From Desulfobacteraceae bacterium (GTDB lineage: Bacteria; Desulfobacterota; DSM-4660; Desulfatiglandales; Desulfatiglandaceae): DNA of 17,116 nucleotides. The stretch spans positions 1 to 17,116 of the forward strand of contig DQZA01000022.1 of the NCBI GenBank assembly GCA_011042035.1, written 5' to 3'. Below, one piece after another: positions 7,843-15,169 of the stretch (position 1 is the stretch's first letter; each line of letters starts with the position of its first letter). The position numbers and the translations under genes were made by a program. Below the pieces are notes generated by a model. It was not told the origin of the DNA. It saw only the letters and a list, made by a program, of their open reading frames with translations, and did not search any database.

Positions 7843-8478
7843 TTGGATATTCGGAGGATATCACCAATAAAGTTTAATATAAATCCTACTCAGGTTGAGA
7901 AACGGGATGGGTGGAACGTCGCTCTATCTTACGGGCCCCACTCGGGCCCTTTCTTAATTGACCTCAGCCACAGGCCCAAGTGGGATTTGCAAAACTCCAA
8001 TTTACCCCGCTTCCGTCCCTTTGGCCTAATAATTCCGGAAAACCCAGGTCAATGTACTTTCAGCGAAGGGATACTCATTAACCGCATGAATCGTACCCAG
8101 TGTCAAATATGGCACCTCGCAGGTAAAAAGCCAAGAGCGCCCCGCTCATCTTCCTACACAGAGATCACTGATGGCCAATGCCTCCTCGCGGTAACAGGGC
8201 CATCAGCACTGGATGTCATGGAAAGGATAACAAATCTTGACCTTGCCTCACCTGCGCTCTCCCCCCCATGCTTGATTCAAGGGCCGGTTCTTCACATTCC
8301 ATGCCAAGTTGTGCTATTCTCGCGTCCTACCGCACAGACCACAATTCTGTTCTCTTTTTCTCGAGGATATGGCCAGACCATGGCAGATGCAATTCTTCAT
8401 TCGGGAAAAGATCTGGGACTGAGGCCCGGTGGAGAAGAAGACTTAGATTTTTTGGGAGCGCTGAACATCGATGGGTAA
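7843..8478 (+). CDS. soxG: Sarcosine oxidase gamma-like subunit
   Basis: A 211-residue protein in the position of the gamma subunit, with the expected size (about 180-210) and weak GcvT-like character. The visible family features are GPFLIDLSHRPKWDLQ near the N-terminus, LIIPENPGQC, a central YTEITDGQCLLAVTGPSA, QGPVLHIPCQ, and SRGYGQTMADAILHSG near the C-terminus. In the complex the gamma chain is a structural partner of alpha; no active-site residues are expected. The start is a TTG with AAAGGA 7 nt upstream, which suggests weaker translation; no ATG is available before residue 80 or so. The TAA overlaps the next ATG by 8 bases. Divergent from typical gamma chains, so the symbol rests on context as well as sequence. 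Confidence 0.72.
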   Translation: MDIRRISPIKFNINPTQVEKRDGWNVALSYGPHSGPFLIDLSHRPKWDLQNSNLPRFRPFGLIIPENPGQCTFSEGILINRMNRTQCQIWHLAGKKPRAPRSSSYTEITDGQCLLAVTGPSALDVMERITNLDLASPALSPPCLIQGPVLHIPCQVVLFSRPTAQTTILFSFSRGYGQTMADAILHSGKDLGLRPGGEEDLDFLGALNIDG

Positions 8479-9649
8479 GAAAGACTACGACGTAATCATA
8501 GTTGGTGCGGGAATCATGGGTGCCTGTACCGCCTATTATCTAATGAAGGCCAATGATAAGCTTCATCTGGCGGTTATCGAGAGGGATCCTACTTACACCA
8601 GGGCCTCAACCACCCTCTCAATGGCCAATGTGAGAGTTCAATTCGGTCTTAAAGAAAACATACAGATCTCTCAATATGCCTTGCAGGTTTTCGAGACCTT
8701 TGCAGAGGACATGGAGGTGGACGGGGACAAGCCCGATATTGGACATCAAAAGATCGGTAATTTATTTCTTGTCAATGAAGAAGGAGAGGAGGTTCGACGC
8801 AAGAACCTAGCCTTGCAATTGGAATTGGGCTGCAATGTCGAGTGGTGGCCACCAGAGACCATAGTTGAACATTACCCCCTCTATAATCCCGAAGGTTACG
8901 TGGGAGGGACCTTCGGCCCTGATGATGGCATTATCGACCCATATGCACTGTTGATGGCTTACGTGAAGAAGGCGAAGAGCCTAGGAGCACAGTTCATTAA
9001 GGGCGAGGTAAAGGCCATGAAGACTAAGGCAGGCCAGGTGGAGGGCGTTGTCCTGTTTTCTGGTGAACAGTTGAGTGCACCCATTGTGGTTAATTGTGCC
9101 GGCGCTTGGGCACCAGAGTTGGCCAGGACTGCAGGGATTGATCTCCCGGTCATACCCGTCATGCGCCAGGTATTTGCACTGGATACCGCTGATAAACCAG
9201 AGGGCCCCCTACCCCTTACAATCTTGCCTTCTGGCCTGTATTTCAGGACCGAAACGGGCAGCCTGATACTTCTGGGTAAATCAATGCAAGATGATACGGT
9301 AGGTTATGATTTCAAATGGGACGATAAAAGGTTTATGGAAATCCTGTGGCCTGAGCTGGCCGAATTTGTACCGGCCTTTGATACTCTCAAGCTGGTGAGG
9401 GGGTGGGCAGGGCTTTATGCAGTAAGCACTCTCGATGAGAATGCCTTCATAGGGGAATGGCCGGAGTTAAAGGGTTACTTCATGGCAAATGGATTTTCCG
9501 GTCATGGATTGCAGCAGGGCCCGGCGGTCGGTCGTTACCTTTCCCAGCTAATTTTGGGATTGCCCCCGACTCTTGATCTATCCATATTCAGCCCCCAGCG
9601 CATACTTGATAATAGACCAATAGCAGAGGACGTCTGGGCAATTGTCTGA
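8471..9649 (+). CDS. FAD-dependent DAO-family oxidoreductase (FOXRED1/sarcosine dehydrogenase-like)
   Basis: A 392-residue flavoprotein, the third DAO-superfamily member in the window. The FAD fingerprint VGAGIMG (residues 11-17) and E37 start the Rossmann fold. STTLSMANVRVQF resembles the flavin-contacting segment of FOXRED1-like oxidoreductases. PDDGIIDPYALL and IVVNCAGAWAPELA follow in the usual order, and WAGLYAVSTLDENAFIG plus FMANGFSGHGLQQGPAVGRYL close the FAD site. It should oxidise a secondary or primary amine of an amino acid; the partner electron acceptor is not evident. Its ATG lies within the end of soxG (8-bp overlap), so it is translationally coupled and probably works with the oxidase complex or on a product of it. 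No redox cysteine motif or signal peptide. Substrate not predictable. Confidence 0.88.
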   Translation: MGKKDYDVIIVGAGIMGACTAYYLMKANDKLHLAVIERDPTYTRASTTLSMANVRVQFGLKENIQISQYALQVFETFAEDMEVDGDKPDIGHQKIGNLFLVNEEGEEVRRKNLALQLELGCNVEWWPPETIVEHYPLYNPEGYVGGTFGPDDGIIDPYALLMAYVKKAKSLGAQFIKGEVKAMKTKAGQVEGVVLFSGEQLSAPIVVNCAGAWAPELARTAGIDLPVIPVMRQVFALDTADKPEGPLPLTILPSGLYFRTETGSLILLGKSMQDDTVGYDFKWDDKRFMEILWPELAEFVPAFDTLKLVRGWAGLYAVSTLDENAFIGEWPELKGYFMANGFSGHGLQQGPAVGRYLSQLILGLPPTLDLSIFSPQRILDNRPIAEDVWAIV

Positions 9650-9704
9650 CACCAAAATCAGGCTGAAGGCTAAAGGGAAAGTGGACAATAAAAGGCAATC
9701 ACGG

Positions 9705-9829
9705 CAAGAGGCTTATCGTACAAAGGGGGCCGAAGCTATTTTAGTTGCGATGGGCTCAGGGCCATAGAACAAATCCAGGCCTTAGCAGATGAAAACATCC
9801 AAAAACTGGGACTGAAACGTCTATTTTGA
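9705..9829 (+). pseudogene. Possible relic of 2-oxoacid:ferredoxin oxidoreductase alpha subunit
   Basis: Between the oxidoreductase and the DUF362 gene, one frame reads EAYRTKGAEAILVAMGSGP then stops at TAG (9765-9767). A frame shifted by one base from about 9758 continues RAIEQIQALADENIQKLGLKRLF and stops at 9829. Joined, they resemble the PorA region with an AMGS strand, a helix, and a KVGLLKLRLF-like strand. The match is from memory, short, and frameshifted, so this is tentative. It may also be chance. The rest of 9650-9843 shows only the ribosome site AGGAGG at 9831-9836. Confidence 0.35.
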
Positions 9830-9843
9830 TAGGAGGAATTGAC

Positions 9844-11049
9844 ATGAAAAAGGCTCAGGTATCGATAGTCAAGACCAATCAAAACCCTGGGTATGCAAAG
9901 ATATCGGAAGCCGTGAGAAAGGCCCTAGATTTGATAGGTGGAATCGAGGATATCATAAAGCCAGGGAATCTGGTGCTTATCAACCCCAGTTGGGTCGCTC
10001 CCCCAGTGGAAAGGGAGGCCGGATGTATTACCTTGCCCGAGGTGTCTCGCGCGGTGGCAGATGTTGTCAGGGATCTTGGGGCACGTCCTGTTATTGCCGA
10101 GTCGTCTGCCGTGGGGGTTGACACCGAAAAGGTAATACAGAGCTCAGGGTACAAGGACCTTATGGATATGGGATATGAGGTAATAAACCTCAAGAACACC
10201 CCTCATGTGGATATCCCCACGGATAACGGAAAGATATTTGAGGCGATTCAATGCTGGGAGCTGGTCCAGGAGGCGGACGTTGTCATCAGTGTACCGAAAC
10301 TGAAAACCCATGATCAAACGGAGATGACCTGCGCTATAAAGAACCTAAAGGGCCTACTCACAGACAAATGGAAGCGGCTCGAGCATCAGGAGGGGTTATT
10401 TGAATCTGTTGTGGATCTCTTGGCCACAGTAAAGCCTAGTCTTGCTATAGTGGATGCCATTATCTGTCAAGAAGGCGTTGGCCCGGTTTTCGGTAAACCC
10501 GTGGAGATGGATCTCATTGTGGCAGGAAAGGACTTGGTAGCCGTCGACTCCACATGCGCCCAACTCATCGGATATGATCCCAGTGAGACCCTCCTTACAG
10601 TCAACGCAGCCAAAAGGGGGTTGGGGGTAATGGATCCAGAGGAAATAGAGATTCTGGGTGAGCCATTGGATAAGGTCAAGCGCCGCTTCCTACGGGCCAT
10701 AGAGGATGACCCTGTACAGATTGATGATTTCCAGTTGATTCATGGAGAGGTCACCTGCACGGGTTGCAGGAATACCGTTATGAGTGCACTCATTGATATG
10801 AGAAATGCCGATCAACTTGAATTTCTACATGGCATAACAGTACTCACCGGCGGTGCACATATCCCGGAAGGGGTTGCACCTGAAAATGTCGTCACCGTTG
10901 GTAAATGCATGCCCAAGGAAGGCCGCACAGCCAGACATGTTAAAGGCTGTCCCCCAAATAATGCATATGTGGTCAAAGCCATTATAGGTGACAGGGCAGA
11001 GGTGAAGAGAATGTATGCCGACGATACCCTGGATAAAACAGAGGACTAA
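9844..11049 (+). CDS. DUF362 domain protein with C-terminal four-cysteine motif
   Basis: A 401-residue soluble protein. The N-terminal two thirds is a DUF362 domain: LVLINPSWVAPP, then GARPVIAESSAVGVDTEKV, DVVISVPKLKTHDQTEMTCAIKNLKG, and SLAIVDAIICQEGVGPVFG, all in family order. The C-terminal third carries C305-x2-C308, C355 and C369 (TCTGCRN, GKCMPK, KGCPPN), a set that could hold an iron-sulfur cluster or zinc; the metal is an inference. The function of DUF362 proteins is largely unknown, and many have ferredoxin-like extensions. The ATG at 9844 has AGGAGG 7 nt upstream; the slightly longer frame from a TTG at 9826 is rejected. It lies 25 bp before the leucine dehydrogenase and is probably co-transcribed with it. 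No signal peptide or membrane segment. A redox or maturation role is possible, but nothing proves it. Confidence 0.85.
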   Translation: MKKAQVSIVKTNQNPGYAKISEAVRKALDLIGGIEDIIKPGNLVLINPSWVAPPVEREAGCITLPEVSRAVADVVRDLGARPVIAESSAVGVDTEKVIQSSGYKDLMDMGYEVINLKNTPHVDIPTDNGKIFEAIQCWELVQEADVVISVPKLKTHDQTEMTCAIKNLKGLLTDKWKRLEHQEGLFESVVDLLATVKPSLAIVDAIICQEGVGPVFGKPVEMDLIVAGKDLVAVDSTCAQLIGYDPSETLLTVNAAKRGLGVMDPEEIEILGEPLDKVKRRFLRAIEDDPVQIDDFQLIHGEVTCTGCRNTVMSALIDMRNADQLEFLHGITVLTGGAHIPEGVAPENVVTVGKCMPKEGRTARHVKGCPPNNAYVVKAIIGDRAEVKRMYADDTLDKTED

Positions 11050-11074
11050 TTACGAGCACAGAGGAGGAATGGTC

Positions 11075-12160
11075 ATGGATTCAATTCTTGCCTATATGGA
11101 ACGCTATGATTACGAACATCTTTTTATCTGCCAGGACAAGACCCTAAATTTCAAGGCAGTTATTGCTATCCACGATACCACACTGGGACCTGCTACTGGC
11201 GGGTGCCGCATGTGGCAATATGGCGATGAAATGGAGGCCATAGAAGACGCGTTGCGCCTAGCAAGAGGAATGACATACAAGTATGCAGCCGCAGGGGTAA
11301 ATTTAGGGGGTGGAAAGGCAGTCATCCTGGGTGACCCGCATAGAAAAGATCGCGAACCCGTATTCAGGCTTCTGGGAAAATTCATTGACCGACTGGGGGG
11401 ACTTTATATAACCGGAGAGGATGTCGGAACCACCCTAAAGGATATGGAATACATTCGCATGGAAACTCCGCATGTTGTCACCCTCCCCTCATATTTGGGC
11501 GGAGCCGGGGACATTGCACCTATGACTGCCTTCGGGGTTATCCGAGCCATGCAAGCATGTTGCAACAAAGTATTCGGAAGCAACACCATCGATGGAAAGG
11601 TTGTAGCTGTGCAAGGCCTAGGTGCCGTAGGTCATAACATCGTCGGGCAGCTCCACGAACTTGGAGCCACACTCATTGTCACCGACATAGACTCACAAAA
11701 GGTGAATAACATTGTGCCCAAATATAATGTAAAAGCAGTCGCTCCCGAAGAGATATATGATGTGGACTGCGACATATTTTGCCCATGCGCCCTCGGAGGG
11801 ATTATAAATGATGAGACCTTGGATAGGCTTAAATGCAGGATAATATGCGGAAGCGCTAATAACCAGCTCAAAGAAGAACGTCATGGCGATTTGTTGGAGG
11901 CGAAGGGGATGGTCTATGCTCCGGATTACATAGCCAACGCCGGGGGAACCATCTTTGACACGGACAGGCTAGAGACCGGTAGCGTTAATAATGAGCGAGG
12001 AAAGGAAAGGGTCTCTCGAATATACGAAAATATGGAGAAGGTTTTCGAGATAGCTGAGAGGGACAATATCCCCACTTATATAGCAGCCGACCGCATGGCT
12101 GAAGAAAGAATCCAACAAGTTGAAAAAGTTAAGCGATTTGTGGTCACCCCTAAGACATAA
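11075..12160 (+). CDS. Leucine dehydrogenase-family (Glu/Leu/Phe/Val) dehydrogenase
   Basis: A 361-residue NAD-dependent amino acid dehydrogenase, close in length to bacterial leucine dehydrogenases. It reversibly deaminates a branched-chain or similar amino acid to the 2-oxo acid plus ammonia. In the catalytic domain GPATGGCRM precedes K69 (MTYKYAAAG) and K81 (NLGGGKAV), the two lysines of the family, and D116 lies in GEDVGT. The nucleotide-binding domain has VQGLGAVGHNIV followed by the acidic TDID, which favours NAD over NADP. YIANAGGTI is also typical. Of two close ATGs, 11075 is chosen because GAGGAGG at 11061-11067 is 7 nt upstream; 11069 would be 1 nt away. It follows the DUF362 gene by 25 bp and precedes the ABC importer, which suggests it acts on an imported amino acid. 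Exact substrate (leucine, valine or other) unresolved. Confidence 0.9.
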   Translation: MDSILAYMERYDYEHLFICQDKTLNFKAVIAIHDTTLGPATGGCRMWQYGDEMEAIEDALRLARGMTYKYAAAGVNLGGGKAVILGDPHRKDREPVFRLLGKFIDRLGGLYITGEDVGTTLKDMEYIRMETPHVVTLPSYLGGAGDIAPMTAFGVIRAMQACCNKVFGSNTIDGKVVAVQGLGAVGHNIVGQLHELGATLIVTDIDSQKVNNIVPKYNVKAVAPEEIYDVDCDIFCPCALGGIINDETLDRLKCRIICGSANNQLKEERHGDLLEAKGMVYAPDYIANAGGTIFDTDRLETGSVNNERGKERVSRIYENMEKVFEIAERDNIPTYIAADRMAEERIQQVEKVKRFVVTPKT

Positions 12161-12174
12161 TGCAAAGAAAACGC

Positions 12175-12203
12175 TTGACAAGGCCGCTTCGTAATAGTAA
12201 TGG
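12175..12203 (+). promoter_or_regulatory. Candidate promoter for the liv genes
   Basis: A perfect TTGACA at 12175-12180 is followed after 17 bp by TAATGG at 12198-12203, a poor -10. The box overlaps a perfect palindrome, which would suit repressor control. The transcript would carry a leader of roughly 130 bases before the livH start. Based on sequence only; the weak -10 keeps confidence low. Confidence 0.35.
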
Positions 12204-12213
12204 TTCGACCATT
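12199..12213. promoter_or_regulatory. Palindrome AATGGT-TCG-ACCATT, possible operator
   Basis: Perfect 6-bp arms around a 3-base centre, placed over the end of the candidate promoter upstream of livH. The size and position suit a dimeric regulator binding site, but no regulator gene is in the window and a chance palindrome this short is possible. Confidence 0.35.
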
Positions 12214-12217
12214 CAAT

Positions 12218-12248
12218 AACTCAGATGCCTATGTTTTCCCTCTGAGTT
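12218..12248. repeat. 8-bp inverted repeat in the livH leader
   Basis: AACTCAGA at 12218-12225 is exactly complementary to TCTGAGTT at 12241-12248 across a 15-base loop. It is not followed by a T run, so it is not an obvious terminator; it could be a leader hairpin between the LeuDH gene and livH. The remaining bases of 12161-12342 show nothing else I can name apart from the promoter candidate and the livH ribosome site. Confidence 0.45.
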
Positions 12249-12342
12249 CATCGACTATTAGCTTCATCCTGATGTGAAATGGCGAAGTGCTCACATAAGC
12301 CAACAATTATTCTCAATGTGTTAACTCCTGTTAGAGGAAGCT

Positions 12343-13263
12343 GTGACCCTTATACAGGTTATAGTCAATAGTATAATTAGGGCCTCTGAGCTTGCACTCC
12401 TTGCTTTGGGGCTCACCATTGTTTATGACATCCTGAAATTTGCCAACTTCGCGCATACCGAACTTGCGATGGTGGGGGCCTATATTGCATTTATTTTTAA
12501 CGTGGGTCTTGGACTACCTATTGCTGTTGCTGCCATCATCGCTGCCATTGCCACAGGCCTTTTCTCTATTTTGATCGACAGAGCAGTTTTCAAAAAAATG
12601 AGGGAGTCTACCGGGATCATCGTAATGGTCACGTCAATGGGGGTAGGCATTGCCCTTAGAAATACGGTCAGGGCGATCTGGGGGCCTGATGCCCAAAATT
12701 ATGCAGTGCCTTTACAAAAGCCCATCGTAACAGCATGGTTCAGAATTACCCCCTTGCAGGTGTGGATAATAGTGATAGGCGTGCTCGCTATGGTGGCATT
12801 TTACCTTCTCCTACATTACACTACTCTCGGCAAGGCAATGCGCGCTACGTCCGACGATCCTGCCCTTGCCCAGGCAAGCGGTATAGCGACGGAAAAAATA
12901 ATTACTTATGTTTGGTTTATTGCCATCAGCTTTGCATCGCTAGGTGGCGTGCTTATTGGCATGGAAACATATATCCAGCCAGTCATGGGCTTTGCCATAA
13001 TAATACCGGTATTTTGCGCCGCCATAATGGGTGGGATAGGAAACCCGTATGGGGCAATGCTTGGGGCGCTTGCCCTCGGATTAGCAGAAAACTTCGGCCT
13101 TTACATAAATTTTGGGAAAGTCCTAAACCTCGGTGGACTTCTTCCTTTTTCCAAAGACTTTTACATCCCCACCGGGTATAAGCCCGCAATCAGCTTTATT
13201 ATTCTTATTGTAGTTTTGCTTGTGAGACCAAGAGGAATCCTGGGGAAGAAAAAGGAGGGGTAA
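12343..13263 (+). CDS. livH: Branched-chain amino acid-type ABC permease LivH
   Basis: A 306-residue inner-membrane permease with about eight hydrophobic segments. It forms the transport channel with LivM for an importer of branched-chain amino acids or related compounds. The family features are ASELALLALGLTIVYDILKFANFAHTE near the N-terminus, RATSDDPALAQASGI on the cytoplasmic side, and AIMGGIGNPYGAMLGALALG, the loop that contacts the ATPases. The start is a GTG with GAGG 5 nt upstream; this start gives the expected N-terminal helix. It overlaps livM by one base (TAATG). Head of a five-gene transport unit following the LeuDH gene. LivH-type permeases also serve amides, urea or other polar substrates, so the solute is not fixed. 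Confidence 0.9.
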   Translation: MTLIQVIVNSIIRASELALLALGLTIVYDILKFANFAHTELAMVGAYIAFIFNVGLGLPIAVAAIIAAIATGLFSILIDRAVFKKMRESTGIIVMVTSMGVGIALRNTVRAIWGPDAQNYAVPLQKPIVTAWFRITPLQVWIIVIGVLAMVAFYLLLHYTTLGKAMRATSDDPALAQASGIATEKIITYVWFIAISFASLGGVLIGMETYIQPVMGFAIIIPVFCAAIMGGIGNPYGAMLGALALGLAENFGLYINFGKVLNLGGLLPFSKDFYIPTGYKPAISFIILIVVLLVRPRGILGKKKEG

Positions 13264-14180
13264 TGGCTTTTGTAAATTTTCTCGTATACCTAGCCATTAT
13301 GATGGGGATTTACGGAATCCTCAGCTTAAGCCTGAATTTGCAATATGGATTCACCGGCCTTGCCAACTTTGGGCAGGTGGGATTCTTTTGCCTCGGCGCT
13401 TACATAACAACCATCATTACCCTTACATTCGGTCTGCCTTTTATCCTTGGGCTTATAATCAGCATGGTGGTAGCAGGGCTTTTCGGGTATGTGATCGCCA
13501 TTCCTACTGCGGACCTTAAAGAAGACTACTGGGCAATAGTTACACTGGCCTCCGCTGAAATCGTCAGGATGTTTTTTCTTAATGAAGACTGGGTTGTGGG
13601 CGGAGGGGTTTACCGTGGGGGCGCCTTTGGTGTCGGGGGCATCCCTCAACCCCTGAAGTCATACTTTTCTGCTCAAAGCTATCCTTTTTTCTATTTTATG
13701 ATTGTTTTGATTTGCCTGATTGCCACCTATCTGATTATTAACAAGCTAACCCGGTCCCCTTACGGGATAGTACTGAAGAGCATACGCGAAGGTGAAGACA
13801 GGCTTGCCCAAGCCATGGGAAAGGACGTAAAAAGATTTCGCCTCAAAACAATGGCGGTAGGAGGCATGTTTGGTGGGTTGGCCGGGTGTCTCTGGGCCCA
13901 CTATTACGGTTTCATAAGCCCAAGACAGTTCTTGCCTCTGGAGACATTTATCGTGTGGGCTATGGTGATTGTTGGGGGTAAAGGCAATAATAAAGGCGCT
14001 ATTCTTGGCGCAGTTATTATAATCATTTTTTATCATTCTACTCGATACCTCAAAGACTATATACCTGTTGAAGAGGTTACCCTTGCCAGCCTCCGGATGG
14101 TGGCTATCGGGATACTAATCGTACTGGTGATGTTATTTATGAAGGAAGGTATAATAAAGGAAAAGAAACCCGTGTACTAA
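13263..14180 (+). CDS. livM: Branched-chain amino acid-type ABC permease LivM
   Basis: A 305-residue membrane permease, partner of LivH. The N-terminal GIYGILSLSLNLQYGFTGLANFGQVGFF is the family signature. The middle holds LKEDYWAIVTLASAEIVRMFF and SPYGIVLKSIREGEDRLAQAMGKD, and the C-terminal loop is MVIVGGKGNNKGAILGA. Several hydrophobic helices are evident and no ATPase motifs, as expected. The ATG shares its A with the stop of livH, so it is translated by coupling. After its stop there are 197 bases of repeats before livG, unusual within a liv operon. Confidence 0.9.
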   Translation: MAFVNFLVYLAIMMGIYGILSLSLNLQYGFTGLANFGQVGFFCLGAYITTIITLTFGLPFILGLIISMVVAGLFGYVIAIPTADLKEDYWAIVTLASAEIVRMFFLNEDWVVGGGVYRGGAFGVGGIPQPLKSYFSAQSYPFFYFMIVLICLIATYLIINKLTRSPYGIVLKSIREGEDRLAQAMGKDVKRFRLKTMAVGGMFGGLAGCLWAHYYGFISPRQFLPLETFIVWAMVIVGGKGNNKGAILGAVIIIIFYHSTRYLKDYIPVEEVTLASLRMVAIGILIVLVMLFMKEGIIKEKKPVY

Positions 14181-14377
14181 ATGGGATAATGGAATAATGG
14201 AATACTGGGAAAAGATTGAAGAATTGAGGGATTGCGAATTTAGGGATCAGGGATTAGGGACGATAAAAAATGAATACCGAATAACGAATGTCGATTGCGA
14301 AAGGACCGGTTGCACCAGGTAATGCGGGTAGTCCTGCCTGCAGCAGGCAGGAAAACGGAACAGGACGCAGGCAGATT
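14181..14377. repeat. Repeat-rich spacer between livM and livG
   Basis: No gene is seen. The first part has direct repeats GGAATAATGGAAT, also found at 7806-7818, then GGGATT and TTAGGGAT-like repeats at about 14228-14260. Then a 9-bp perfect inverted repeat lies at 14332-14352: TCCTGCCTG, loop CAG, CAGGCAGGA. It has no T run after it, so it resembles a REP-like element rather than a classical terminator. The bases just before the livG start have no good ribosome site. Confidence 0.6.
14332..14352. repeat. REP-like palindrome upstream of livG
   Basis: Arms TCCTGCCTG (14332-14340) and CAGGCAGGA (14344-14352) pair perfectly around a 3-base loop CAG. A very stable hairpin. Such CCTGCC/GGCAGG palindromes are dispersed in some deltaproteobacterial genomes, as far as I recall; only one copy is in the window. 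It could stabilise mRNA ends or be an inserted element. Confidence 0.6.
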
Positions 14378-15169
14378 ATGTTAAAGGTTGTGGATCTATA
14401 TAAAAGCTTTGGCGGTATTCAGGCCCTGGCCGGTGTGAGCTTCACTGTTGAAAAACAAAGCATCACCGGATTAATCGGCCCCAACGGCTCTGGCAAAAGC
14501 ACCTGTTTTAACGTTATATCTGGCTTTTACAGTAAGGACGGTGGAGAAGTTTACTTTGAGGGGCAGAAGATAGGAAATCTCAAGCCATTTGAAATAGCAA
14601 GAGGTGGAATAGGAAGAACATTCCAGATAGCAGAAGCCCCTGAAAAGATGACCGTAGTGGAAAACTTGCTCCTTGCCCCGAAGGATCAGACGGGGGAGAA
14701 AATCTTCAATGTCTTCTTCAAAGGCACAAAGATAAAACAGGAAACAGGGGAATTCCTGAAAAAAATCGATGAGGTGCTCAACCTCGTTCAATTGAACCAC
14801 TTGCGCAACGAGTATGCCGGCAATCTGTCAGGAGGACAAAGGAAGCTCCTTTCGTTGGCCAGAATTCTTCTGTTTGACCCAGATTTGATATTGTTGGACG
14901 AGCCAACTGCAGGGGTTAACCCAACGCTCATCAATGATCTTGTCGAAGCCATACAGAGGCTTAGAGATGAGAGAGGAAAAACCATTTTACTGGTAGAACA
15001 CAACATGAGGGTAATCAGCCGAATATGCGACAAGGTGATAGTGCTTGACTCCGGTATAAAAATAGCTGAGGGTACTCCTAAAGAGATCCAAAACAACGAA
15101 AAGGTGCTTGAGGCATATCTCTCAGGCAGCTCAAAGAAACAGTTGTTCCATGAAGATACTGGAAGCTAA
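14378..15169 (+). CDS. livG: ABC transporter ATPase LivG
   Basis: A 263-residue cytoplasmic ATPase for the importer. Walker A GPNGSGKST lies at residues 34-42, GRTFQIAE follows the Q-loop, the LSGGQRKL signature is at about 150, Walker B LILLDEP at about 170-176, and the H-loop in LVEHNM at about 205. The characteristic longer insert of LivG types lies between them, and the C-terminus IAEGTPKEI ... EAYLSG is typical. I chose the ATG at 14378, since the family starts a few residues before the first beta strand; frames upstream to 14288 read into repeat sequence. The only ribosome site is a weak AGG-like stretch. Its end overlaps the livF start by 20 bases. Complete and intact. Confidence 0.9.
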   Translation: MLKVVDLYKSFGGIQALAGVSFTVEKQSITGLIGPNGSGKSTCFNVISGFYSKDGGEVYFEGQKIGNLKPFEIARGGIGRTFQIAEAPEKMTVVENLLLAPKDQTGEKIFNVFFKGTKIKQETGEFLKKIDEVLNLVQLNHLRNEYAGNLSGGQRKLLSLARILLFDPDLILLDEPTAGVNPTLINDLVEAIQRLRDERGKTILLVEHNMRVISRICDKVIVLDSGIKIAEGTPKEIQNNEKVLEAYLSGSSKKQLFHEDTGS

